Shown: in pieces, positions 1 to 5,412 of the stretch
Position numbering within the stretch: position 1 is the stretch's first letter
Layout: each line of letters begins with the position of its first letter
From: Clostridiales bacterium
GTDB taxonomy: Bacteria > Bacillota > Clostridia > Oscillospirales > Oscillospiraceae
Direction: 5' to 3'
Assembly: GCA_019418025.1 (NCBI GenBank)
Contig: DYCR01000048.1
Span: forward strand, 1-6,638
DNA: 6,638 nt
Program-made: the position numbers and the translations under genes
Notes under the pieces: model-generated
Seen by the model: only the letters and a program-made list of their open reading frames with translations
Told to the model about the DNA's origin: nothing
Database searches by the model: none

Positions 1-6
1 GTAATT

Positions 7-49
7 GGCCCTTCTAGGGCCTGTGCAAACCACCACTTCAGTGGTGGTT
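7..49. repeat. Two adjacent perfect hairpins; possible IS200/IS605-type element end
   Basis: Two inverted repeats sit 6 nt apart. The first pairs 7-12 with 16-21 (GGCCCT/AGGGCC, 3-nt loop). The second pairs 28-37 with 40-49 (AACCACCACT/AGTGGTGGTT, 2-nt loop, or a TTCA tetraloop). Neither is followed by a clear T-run on either strand, so a simple rho-independent terminator is not the best reading. Subterminal hairpins of this compact kind are typical of IS200/IS605 elements, whose body would lie left of position 1. No transposase is visible, so the assignment is tentative. Alternatives are a bacterial repeat or a structured barrier downstream of the minus-strand symporter gene, which ends at 72. 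Confidence 0.4.
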
Positions 50-71
50 ATGATTTATGGATTATAATTGT

Positions 72-1529
72 TTAAGCGGAGTGCTTATTTTTTCTCCGAA
101 AGCCGGCCTGTTGAATGAAAGCGTCAGCCTTTTCGTATTCCGGCGGTGTCAGCAGGCTGACACCTACATACACGATGAAGGAAAGGCTGACCCCGAGAAT
201 GACCTGCTGAGCGGATTGGGCCTGCCAAAACGAAGGGAGCGGAGCTCCAAGGCTGATGGCCAGATTGTAGATGCAGTAAACAAACCCGACCCCAAGGGAG
301 GCCAAGGCGCCGGCGGAATTACCTCTGCGCCAGAAAAATCCCATCACAAGCGGAACAAAAACGCCGGTGGTGATCACATCGGAAGCGATCCATGAGATCT
401 GCAGGATCGAGCGGATCTTCAGAGAAATGAGCAGTGCGGCGGCAGTTACTGCCAGAGTTGTGATACGGGATCGGGACAACTGCTTCTGCTCATCCTGATG
501 AGACGGGATCAGGTCCAGCATCAGTGTCATAGAGGCGGTGTTCAGCAAGGAATCCATCGTGGACATGATTGCGGCGGATATGCCAATGAATACCAGTGCG
601 CCCCAGAAAGGAGATAGGAAATCTGTCACAAGAGCGGTAACAACGCCGCCTTGAGGAAGCTGAGGATACAAAACGAAGCCCGCCATTCCGGTCAATACGA
701 CCATCAGATACAGGGGAATGTATGCAAAAAAGCTGGTGACAGCCATTTTTCGGGCATCCCGATCCGACCGGGCCGCCGAGATCCTCTGCCATACGTTTGC
801 CTGGATCATCCATGCGCAGCCAAAGGTGATGACGTACATGCTGTATTTGGAGGCTCCGGCAGTGATGCTCATGAATTCCGGCTTTCCTGCCGCATTCATA
901 GCATGTCTGATCCCGTCAAAGCCGCCGGCGTTGGTAAAGCCGACGATGAACACGATGACTGCGGAAATCAGGAGCAGGACGAACTGGATGATATCCGTCA
1001 GCACAACGCCCCGAAAGCCGCCAAACATAGAGTAGATCAACACGATCAGCGTCCCAAGCAGCACGGCGGTTTCATAGGAAAAGCCCAGATAGGAGCCAAA
1101 GAATGTACCCACACCTACCATTTGGGATGCGGCACTGAATATCATGAAAAACAGCACGAGAACGGATAAAAGCTTTGCTGTGGCATTGCAGTACCGTGCC
1201 TGCATCATGCGGCCCTGAGTGAGATACCCGACACGCCGTATGCCGCCTGCACTGAGGATCATCAGGAAGGTAGACAGTAAAACCGGAACGCCGTAGTACC
1301 AAAATGCGCCCAAGCCGTCCTCGTAGGCAAGATCAGCTGTGGACAGTGCAGAGCCTGCACCCCACCAAGAAGCGATAAACGTGATAGACAGGGGAAGAAA
1401 TGGCATGGACCGTCCGCCAAAGAAGTAATCAAGAACATTTTCGTTCTTTTTTTCCTTCGTTACAGCGAACAGCAGCAATGCAAAATACAAAAGCAGCCCG
1501 ATCAGTGAAAAAAGCTTTAAAGGAGTCAT
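72..1529 (-). CDS. Sodium:solute symporter (SSS family) permease
   Basis: This is an integral membrane transporter of the SSS (PutP/SGLT) family, expected to couple Na+ influx to uptake of an organic solute; the substrate cannot be told from sequence. The product is 485 aa, normal for the family, with about 13 hydrophobic segments. Family marks, in this numbering: an early TM1 segment ASWWGAGSALS (53-63); the signature GGFRGVVLTDIIQF (170-183), with the conserved TD..Q; and AAIMSTMDSLLNTAS (319-333), matching the TM8 region where PutP and vSGLT place Na+ ligands (Ser-Thr at 323-324). The C-terminus is short and basic. I chose the ATG at 1529 over the ATG at 1535 because the GAGGG site (1536-1540) lies 6 nt from the former and touches the latter. 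The gene is monocistronic in this window and divergent from the winged-helix gene. The family call is sure; the substrate is unknown. Confidence 0.95.
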   Translation of the reverse strand: MTPLKLFSLIGLLLYFALLLFAVTKEKKNENVLDYFFGGRSMPFLPLSITFIASWWGAGSALSTADLAYEDGLGAFWYYGVPVLLSTFLMILSAGGIRRVGYLTQGRMMQARYCNATAKLLSVLVLFFMIFSAASQMVGVGTFFGSYLGFSYETAVLLGTLIVLIYSMFGGFRGVVLTDIIQFVLLLISAVIVFIVGFTNAGGFDGIRHAMNAAGKPEFMSITAGASKYSMYVITFGCAWMIQANVWQRISAARSDRDARKMAVTSFFAYIPLYLMVVLTGMAGFVLYPQLPQGGVVTALVTDFLSPFWGALVFIGISAAIMSTMDSLLNTASMTLMLDLIPSHQDEQKQLSRSRITTLAVTAAALLISLKIRSILQISWIASDVITTGVFVPLVMGFFWRRGNSAGALASLGVGFVYCIYNLAISLGAPLPSFWQAQSAQQVILGVSLSFIVYVGVSLLTPPEYEKADAFIQQAGFRRKNKHSA

Positions 1530-1535
1530 AATCAT

Positions 1536-1540
1536 CCCTC
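1536..1540 (-). promoter_or_regulatory. Ribosome binding site deciding the symporter start
   Basis: GAGGG on the minus strand lies 6 nt before the ATG at 1529 and directly abuts the in-frame ATG at 1535. The spacing therefore favours the downstream start. Confidence 0.75.
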
Positions 1541-1598
1541 TTTCGTTTCAGATTTGGATTCGGATCAGCCGGCTTGTGATTGTGACCTGATTTAGTCC

Positions 1599-1627
1599 AT
1601 TATAAAATTGCAGGAAGAAATTGTCAA
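1599..1627 (-). promoter_or_regulatory. Consensus sigma-A promoter of the symporter gene
   Basis: On the minus strand, TTGACA (1627-1622) and TATAAT (1604-1599) are separated by exactly 17 bp, a full match to the housekeeping consensus. Transcription should start near 1592, giving a leader of about 60 nt before the ATG at 1529. I see no riboswitch in so short a leader. A palindromic AGCCGGCT (1567-1574) lies within it and could be part of a regulator site. Confidence 0.85.
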
Positions 1628-1679
1628 TCCCGATTCTGAAAGTTCCTGTTATGCAGAGAAAATTTTTGTATTAGTAGCA

Positions 1680-1708
1680 TTGACTGGAAAAAGATGGTAC
1701 GATATATT
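1680..1708 (+). promoter_or_regulatory. Sigma-A promoter of the double winged-helix gene
   Basis: TTGACT (1680-1685) and TATATT (1703-1708) are 17 bp apart, each one mismatch from consensus. An AT-rich tract (about 1660-1672) just upstream could act as an UP element. The predicted start is near 1715, leaving about a 69-nt leader before the ATG at 1784. It diverges from the symporter promoter, with 52 bp between the two -35 boxes, so a regulator bound there could affect both. Confidence 0.75.
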
Positions 1709-1767
1709 AAAATAAAAGAACACCTGAGAGACAAAAGCAAGAGCAAATCGTGGAGATGATATTACAG

Positions 1768-1775
1768 AAAGGAGG
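1768..1775 (+). promoter_or_regulatory. Strong Shine-Dalgarno site of the winged-helix gene
   Basis: AAAGGAGG lies 8 nt before the ATG at 1784, a near-perfect anti-16S match that fixes the start. Confidence 0.85.
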
Positions 1776-1783
1776 ACATAGCC

Positions 1784-2638
1784 ATGGGTAGAAAATGGTA
1801 CACAGCAGTGCCGAACCAGCTGATCGAGGACTGCTCCCTGCGGCACACCACCAAGCGTGTCGCTGTCGCACTGATGCTGGAGAACCGCCGCCGCAACGGT
1901 AAGATCCGGATCTCGTTTGAAGATCTGGCAAAGCGCAGCGGCTGCGGCATTGCAACGGCCCAGAAGGCAATCAAGGAATTGATCGCCCATGGCTATGTGG
2001 AGCAGGAAAACAGCTTTTACTACTCCCTGACCCTCGGACGGCGTGTGTACGCTCAAAACACCTACCGCATTGTTAATATCCCCGGAAGTTACACCCTCGT
2101 GCCACGCACGGCTCTGCGCCGTCGTGGCAAAAGAGGCGGCGCCCATGCCAGCTTCTCGGTGCTTCTGTACCTGTACCGCTGTGCCGGTCGTGTAGGCAGA
2201 GCATACCCTTCTCTGCGTCAGACGGCCAAGGGCTGCGGTGCATCCAAGGCATCCGTCTGTCGTGCCCTCCAGGAGCTGAAGCAGGAGAACACCGTGATCC
2301 GGACGGAGTGCAGAAAAATGCGTGGTGATCTGAGCTGTAATTCCTATTTCCTGACGGACATGGTGATCGCCGGAAAACGGCCGGAAAGCGAAAATGTCCT
2401 TGAAATACAGAAAACAGAGGGAAAATCCGAATTTATGGGTGGTCTCAAATTTAGTAAGCTCCCTAGGATTAACAAGATAACTAGGGGTTATAAAAGGAGG
2501 GAAGAAAAATATTTTTCCATGCAGATTAGAAATCTGTATAATTCCACCAGAGTTACAGTGGACATCCCAGAGTATGAATTCGACGGCACAGGTATAAAAG
2601 TCCATCCGATGAATGATTTGTCGGAACTGTTGGTCTAG
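1784..2638 (+). CDS. Helix-turn-helix protein with two tandem winged-helix units
   Basis: This is a 284-aa soluble, basic, probably DNA-binding protein of unknown target. Residues about 17-96 read as a winged helix: the segment ISFEDLAKRSGCGIATAQKA (43-62) gives the helix-turn-helix, and KELIAHGYV leads into a wing. Residues about 118-192 repeat the layout, with PSLRQTAKGCGASKASVCRA (142-161) followed by LQELKQENTVIR. A basic linker (LRRRGKRGG, 111-119) separates them. This architecture occurs in replication-initiator-like and mobile-element regulators; no closer family is recognised. The start is well supported: AAAGGAGG (1768-1775) lies 8 nt before the ATG. Residues after about 200 are encoded by AT-rich DNA (33% GC by hand count at 2461-2520, against 70% at 2101-2160) and do not resemble a winged helix, so the native C-terminus may have been replaced by read-in to unrelated sequence. 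An antitoxin remnant follows in the same frame. Confidence 0.8.
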   Translation: MGRKWYTAVPNQLIEDCSLRHTTKRVAVALMLENRRRNGKIRISFEDLAKRSGCGIATAQKAIKELIAHGYVEQENSFYYSLTLGRRVYAQNTYRIVNIPGSYTLVPRTALRRRGKRGGAHASFSVLLYLYRCAGRVGRAYPSLRQTAKGCGASKASVCRALQELKQENTVIRTECRKMRGDLSCNSYFLTDMVIAGKRPESENVLEIQKTEGKSEFMGGLKFSKLPRINKITRGYKRREEKYFSMQIRNLYNSTRVTVDIPEYEFDGTGIKVHPMNDLSELLV

Positions 2639-2646
2639 GATCTGAT

Positions 2647-2666
2647 AGGGGTAGTCTACCCTTTTT
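2647..2666 (+). terminator. Possible weak rho-independent terminator after the winged-helix gene
   Basis: Just after the TAG at 2636-2638, a short hairpin pairs 2647-2653 with 2657-2663 (3-nt loop, core GGGTA/TACCC, one G-T pair) and runs into five T residues (2662-2666). The stem is short, so strength is doubtful. Confidence 0.5.
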
Positions 2667-2668
2667 CA

Positions 2669-2809
2669 GGCGGTACTGAAGATGATTATTCGGGTCAATT
2701 TAAGCTGCGTATTCCGAAAAGTATGTATGAAGATTTGTCGGATCATTCAAAGGAGGAAGGAATCAGCATGAACCAGTAGTGCGCGTACCTTCTGTCCGAG
2801 AATGATACA
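2669..2809 (+). pseudogene. Remnant of a HicB-like antitoxin C-terminal domain
   Basis: In the frame of the upstream gene, but after its stop, the DNA encodes DDYSGQFKLRIPKSMYEDLS followed by DHSKEEGISMNQ, then TAG (2777-2779), then CAYLLSENDT. This reads like the ribbon-helix-helix tail of HicB-family antitoxins, where a pattern such as SGxFxLRIPKSLH...EGxSxNQYxxYLLS is usual (from memory of the family, not a search). The TAG sits exactly where the conserved Tyr of NQY is expected, so it looks like a nonsense mutation, and homology continues for about ten codons beyond it. The N-terminal HicB domain is absent in all three forward frames just upstream, and no HicA toxin is visible. It therefore appears truncated and dead. 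The apparent AAGGAGG (2750-2756) near an ATG is only Lys-Glu-Glu codons. Confidence 0.6.
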
Positions 2810-2864
2810 GAGTGCAGAATCTCGAGATATCATACTTCACACAAACAGCTCTATCTTTAGCGTG

Positions 2865-2921
2865 ATAAAAAATAACAGCTTTCTCAGATTCTGGACAAAA
2901 CCAGTACCTGAAAAAGCTGTT
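2865..2921 (-). terminator. Rho-independent terminator of tRNA-Ser
   Basis: Just past the tRNA 3' end, minus-strand sequence forms a 14-bp stem (2921-2908 with 2887-2874, one G-U pair). A smaller CTGG/CCAG hairpin is nested in the loop (2891-2894 with 2901-2904). The stem is followed by a T-run (ATTTTTTATC, 2874-2865). No T-run follows it on the plus strand, so it serves the minus strand. Confidence 0.85.
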
Positions 2922-2924
2922 ACT

Positions 2925-3013
2925 TGGCGGAGAGAGTGGGATTCGAACCCACGGTTCCTTGCGGAATCACTAGTTTTCAAGACTAGCTCCTTAAACCACT
3001 CGGACATCTCTCC
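2925..3013 (-). tRNA. tRNA-Ser, anticodon UGA, with encoded CCA
   Basis: Read on the minus strand from 3013, the acceptor stem is GGAGAGA, pairing with TCTCTCC, then discriminator G and CCA (2927-2925). The anticodon stem CTAGT/ACTAG encloses the loop CTTGAAA, giving anticodon TGA (2979-2977), which reads UCN serine codons (chiefly UCA). A long variable arm of the class II type, built on TTCC/GGAA around GCAA, and a GGTTCGAATCC T-arm complete the molecule. The length is 86 nt without CCA, normal for tRNA-Ser. It has its own promoter directly upstream and a strong terminator directly downstream, so it is probably a single-gene transcript with a very short leader. Confidence 0.97.
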
Positions 3014-3024
3014 ATGCAGGGGTT

Positions 3025-3053
3025 AATATACCATTTTGAATAAAAAAAGTCAA
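3025..3053 (-). promoter_or_regulatory. tRNA-Ser promoter whose -35 box lies in the upstream terminator
   Basis: On the minus strand, TTGACT (3053-3048) and TATATT (3030-3025) are 17 bp apart. The predicted start is near 3018, only about 5 nt before the tRNA 5' end at 3013. The TTGACT is part of the 3' arm and T-tract of the DUF896 gene terminator. Confidence 0.7.
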
Positions 3054-3075
3054 GTCTTGGAAAGGCTTGACTTTT
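3042..3075 (-). terminator. Rho-independent terminator of the ylmH–DUF896 operon
   Basis: Minus-strand AAAAGTCAAG (3075-3066) pairs with CTTGACTTTT (3054-3045) across an 11-nt loop, and the T-run continues to 3042. The 5' arm starts within the DUF896 stop codon (3076-3074). The same DNA also carries the tRNA -35 box. A T-rich tract on the plus strand (3078-3085) might give weak activity in the other direction. Confidence 0.85.
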
Positions 3076-3283
3076 AGCTTTTTTTATTGAGCTTACGTTT
3101 ATTGCCCTTTTCGTCAACGATATAGGTATTCTCCAGTTGACCGACCAGACTTGCCTTCATTGCGTTGATATACACACGGCGGAGCTTATCACGCTCAGAG
3201 AGCTCTTCGGAGGTCAGCCCTTCGGGGGATTTTGCTTTCTTTGCCAGCTCGTTGATTCTGGCGATGGTTTCGTCCATTGTCAT
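3074..3283 (-). CDS. DUF896 (YnzC-like) small protein
   Basis: This is a 69-aa highly charged cytosolic protein of the DUF896 family, whose member YnzC of Bacillus subtilis is a helical hairpin; the family's function is not established. Residues 4-18 (ETIARINELAKKAK) form the first helix. The conserved turn and second-helix motif GLTSEE (22-27) with LRRVYI (34-39) follows. The tail (55-69) is polar and basic. The length fits the family. I start at the ATG at 3283 because GAGGTG (3295-3290) lies 6 nt upstream. The in-frame ATG at 3301 would add six residues, overlap ylmH by eight bases, and has no good site. The gene lies 10 nt downstream of the ylmH stop, and its ribosome site overlaps that stop, suggesting coupled translation. 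An operon terminator begins at its stop codon. Confident on family. Confidence 0.93.
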   Translation of the reverse strand: MTMDETIARINELAKKAKSPEGLTSEELSERDKLRRVYINAMKASLVGQLENTYIVDEKGNKRKLNKKS

Positions 3284-3293
3284 ACAGTTCACC

Positions 3294-4079
3294 TCATACA
3301 TAGCGGTGGATCACCACGCTGATTCTTCCTTTTTTTGTTTGTCCATTTACCTGTGCCAGTTTGATTTTGCCGAGCCCGCGCACGGAAACCGTATCCGCCT
3401 GATCGACAGCCTTGTCGGACTTGGTGCAGGGCAGACCGTTGACAGATACCTTTGCGGCATTGATCATGCCGGCGGCCTGTCCTCTTGAAATGCGGAATCC
3501 CGAGCTGATCACTGCATCCAATCGAACAGAGGCGAGGGTGTCACGGATCTCCCTGATCTCGGGCGTCGGGATATGCGCCTCGGTGAGGGGGATACGGGTC
3601 AGTCGAAGCTTTGTCCGGCCTGCTGATTGAAAGTCGGTCAGCAGGTAGGCGGCGATTTCCTTGGATACAAAGAAATCACATGATCCCTTATCCACACAGA
3701 TATCACCGATCGTTTCCCGAGCAATGCCTGCTCCCATAAGCGCTCCAAGAAAATCGCGATGGGTCAAGGTATCGCCGTTAAAGAAGCTGGCACGCAGGCA
3801 GCATATAGGTGAGTCCTCGTCCCAGAGGACTTCCTCGGTCAGATAGTCCGGCAGATAGCACAGCATCTGTCGTTCAGCATCGGCGTATCCGCCAAAGCGG
3901 AGCAGGCCCTCCGGCTCACCGAAGAGCAGTCGGGTCATCTCCAATTCTCTGGGTGAGAGAAAGCAGGAGCATGCAAAAATATTACGCCGAAATCCCGGCG
4001 TGATTTTGTCCCAGACTTTTGCAAGAAGCATGCGGTCCTCGGTATTATGTGCAATTTTTTCAATGTTTGATCTGTCCAT
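3294..4079 (-). CDS. ylmH: YlmH-family RNA-binding protein with S4 domain
   Basis: This is a 261-aa cytosolic protein of the YlmH family, the usual family length. The family is linked to the division-gene (dcw/ylm) region in many Firmicutes, and B. subtilis YlmH binds 50S–peptidyl-tRNA complexes in ribosome-associated quality control (established for that protein, inferred here). The N-terminal part (about 1-80) holds the variable domain. The central hallmark is LTHRDFLGALMGAGIARETI (105-124), followed by GDICVDKG. An S4 RNA-binding fold spans about 184-245, with LDAVISSGFRISRGQAA and KVSVNGLPCTKSDKAV carrying the typical basic loop. The start ATG at 4079 has AGGA (4092-4089) 9 nt upstream. 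Here the gene stands outside any division-gene cluster, in an operon with DUF896 next to a tRNA. Its promoter is divergent from that of the BaiN-like gene. Confidence 0.93.
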   Translation of the reverse strand: MDRSNIEKIAHNTEDRMLLAKVWDKITPGFRRNIFACSCFLSPRELEMTRLLFGEPEGLLRFGGYADAERQMLCYLPDYLTEEVLWDEDSPICCLRASFFNGDTLTHRDFLGALMGAGIARETIGDICVDKGSCDFFVSKEIAAYLLTDFQSAGRTKLRLTRIPLTEAHIPTPEIREIRDTLASVRLDAVISSGFRISRGQAAGMINAAKVSVNGLPCTKSDKAVDQADTVSVRGLGKIKLAQVNGQTKKGRISVVIHRYV

Positions 4080-4090
4080 AAAAGCTCATC

Positions 4091-4108
4091 CTGACACAGT
4101 TATGTCAG
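4091..4108. promoter_or_regulatory. Inverted repeat at the ylmH transcription start, possible operator
   Basis: CTGACA (4091-4096) and TGTCAG (4103-4108) form a perfect 6-bp dyad around a 6-nt spacer. It lies between the ylmH -10 box (4115-4110) and its ribosome site, covering the predicted start near 4103. A repressor site or a small leader hairpin touching the Shine-Dalgarno bases are both possible; chance cannot be excluded. Confidence 0.35.
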
Positions 4109-4109
4109 C

Positions 4110-4138
4110 ATTATATCATATTTACCATCGGTTGAAAA
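4110..4138 (-). promoter_or_regulatory. Sigma-A promoter of ylmH
   Basis: On the minus strand, TTTTCA (4138-4133, four of six consensus bases) and a perfect TATAAT (4115-4110) are 17 bp apart. The predicted start is near 4103, about 24 nt before the ATG. It stands back to back with the BaiN-like promoter, with 10 bp between the -35 boxes. Confidence 0.7.
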
Positions 4139-4148
4139 GAAGTTTTTC

Positions 4149-4177
4149 TTGTGAAAACCAGAGTTTTATCGTATAAT
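4149..4177 (+). promoter_or_regulatory. Sigma-A promoter of the two-flavoprotein operon
   Basis: TTGTGA (4149-4154) and a perfect TATAAT (4172-4177) are 17 bp apart. The predicted start is about 4184, so an upstream in-frame GTG at 4151 would not be in the transcript. This supports translation from the GTG at 4202. Confidence 0.75.
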
Positions 4178-4191
4178 GATAAAAAGAAAGT

Positions 4192-4196
4192 AGGTG
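4192..4196 (+). promoter_or_regulatory. Ribosome binding site deciding the BaiN-like start
   Basis: AGGTG lies 5 nt before the GTG at 4202. No comparable site with better spacing precedes the alternative GTG at 4151. Confidence 0.65.
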
Positions 4197-4201
4197 ATCG
4201 C

Positions 4202-5410
4202 GTGGTCATTGCAGTTGTAGGTGCCGGTGCTGCCGGTATGGCAGCGGCAATCGCTGCATCGGATGATCCCGGTGTACAGGTGCTGCTGCTGGAGCGGCAG
4301 GCACGGGTAGGCAGAAAGCTGCAGGCAACAGGGAACGGCAGATGCAATTTGTCCAATCTGCATGCATTGGATCGTGGATATCACGGTGATGAAACCGGTT
4401 TTTGGGAATATGCCCTTGGGAAATTCCCGCCGGAGGAGACTCTGGCGTGGTTTGAAGGGCTGGGGCTTTTTACTGTAAAGGAGGATTCCGGGCGCATCTA
4501 TCCGTACTCCAATCAGGCTAATTCCGTTGTCGATATTTTGCGCTTTGCGTTGGATCGTCCTAATATCGAACTGATTCCGGATTTTGAAGTGTCAAAAATC
4601 CGAAAAGAGGGAGAAGCATTCTTTTTGACAAGCGGTGATCGGACCGTTGAAGCAGATCGGGTCATCATTGCCTGCGGAGGTCTGGCAGGGACCAAGCTTG
4701 GGGGCAGCATGTCCGGCTATAAGCTTCTGCGCAGCTTTGGACATAAGTGTACGAAGCTGCGCCCAACACTGGTTCAGCTCAAGACAAACTGGGCCGGAGT
4801 CGGCGCACTGAAGGGTGTGCGTGCCAATTGCCGTGCGGCGATCTATTGCGGGCAGCAGCTGCATGCAGAGTCTGTCGGAGAGATCCAGTTTACCGACTTT
4901 GGTTTGTCCGGGCCGGTCATGTTTGAAATTTCCAGAGATGCATGTGCGTGGCCCGGAGAATGGACATGCAGACTGGATTTTCTGCCGGATATGGAGCAGG
5001 AACGGCTGCGCAGTGCCCTGCGCAGTCGGAAAAATACGATTTTGACGACGGATGATCTGTTGACCGGAATTCTGCATAACCGTTTAGGGCGTGTCCTGAC
5101 ACAGGCCGCCGGAGTGCGGGGGCGGTTCCCGCTGAGTGAGATGACAGACTGGCAGATCGATGAAGTGTGCCGCACGGTAAAGGGATTTTCCGTGGAGCTG
5201 AAAGAGCCCCTTGGAATGGATGCGGCGCAGGTCACTGCCGGAGGCATCGCAACAGAAGAATTTGACCCGACGACCATGCAGAGCCGCCGCACAGCGGGGC
5301 TGTTTGCCTGCGGAGAGGTTCTGGATGTGGACGGGGATTGCGGCGGATACAATCTGCAATGGGCGTGGAGCTCCGGCAGATTGGCGGGTCTGTGCGCAGG
5401 AAAGGAATAA
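4202..5410 (+). CDS. BaiN/YhiN-like (HI0933 family) NAD(P)/FAD-dependent oxidoreductase
   Basis: This is a 402-aa cytosolic flavoprotein of the HI0933/YhiN group that databases label BaiN/RdsA-like. The name comes from a bile-acid-linked Clostridium scindens protein and does not show that this copy acts on bile acids; substrate unknown. In this numbering, an N-terminal dinucleotide fold has GAGAAG (7-12) and an acidic strand end LLLERQ; the family motif ATGNGRCNLSN spans 42-52; a second FAD segment IIACGGLAGTKLGG lies at 155-168; the C-terminal FAD closure has TAGGI (345-349), then LFACGEVLDVDGDCGGYN (367-384). Length is typical. I chose the GTG at 4202: AGGTG (4192-4196) lies 5 nt before it, the product begins at the Rossmann strand, and the promoter -10 lies inside the longer open frame that starts with the GTG at 4151. 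It is first in an operon with the next flavoprotein. Confidence 0.9.
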   Translation: MVIAVVGAGAAGMAAAIAASDDPGVQVLLLERQARVGRKLQATGNGRCNLSNLHALDRGYHGDETGFWEYALGKFPPEETLAWFEGLGLFTVKEDSGRIYPYSNQANSVVDILRFALDRPNIELIPDFEVSKIRKEGEAFFLTSGDRTVEADRVIIACGGLAGTKLGGSMSGYKLLRSFGHKCTKLRPTLVQLKTNWAGVGALKGVRANCRAAIYCGQQLHAESVGEIQFTDFGLSGPVMFEISRDACAWPGEWTCRLDFLPDMEQERLRSALRSRKNTILTTDDLLTGILHNRLGRVLTQAAGVRGRFPLSEMTDWQIDEVCRTVKGFSVELKEPLGMDAAQVTAGGIATEEFDPTTMQSRRTAGLFACGEVLDVDGDCGGYNLQWAWSSGRLAGLCAGKE

Positions 5411-5412
5411 GC

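Noticed and set aside
1536..1598. Possible riboswitch or attenuator in the symporter leader
   Set aside because: The leader is only about 60 nt and offers only weak pairing (ATCAG/CTGAT and a short palindrome), with no terminator.
2504..2517. AT-rich palindrome GAAAAATATTTTTC
   Set aside because: It lies within the coding frame of an AT-rich tail, has no loop-forming spacer, and is easily explained by base composition.
1649..2605. Long open frame (318 aa) on the minus strand opposite the winged-helix gene
   Set aside because: It is antisense to a gene with a strong promoter, ribosome site and recognisable fold; its protein is low in recognisable structure and has no ribosome site that I can see.
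2750..2779. AAGGAGG followed by ATG AAC CAG TAG, resembling a tiny gene
   Set aside because: The purines are Lys-Glu-Glu codons of the antitoxin remnant and the frame is only three codons long.
2802..3026. Plus-strand open frame of 74 codons
   Set aside because: It runs through the tRNA-Ser gene and its terminator in antisense; its peptide is the reverse-complement reading of the tRNA.
4592..5077. Minus-strand open frame (161 aa), and others within 4843-5451
   Set aside because: Shadows of the BaiN-like gene, which has clear family motifs throughout this stretch.
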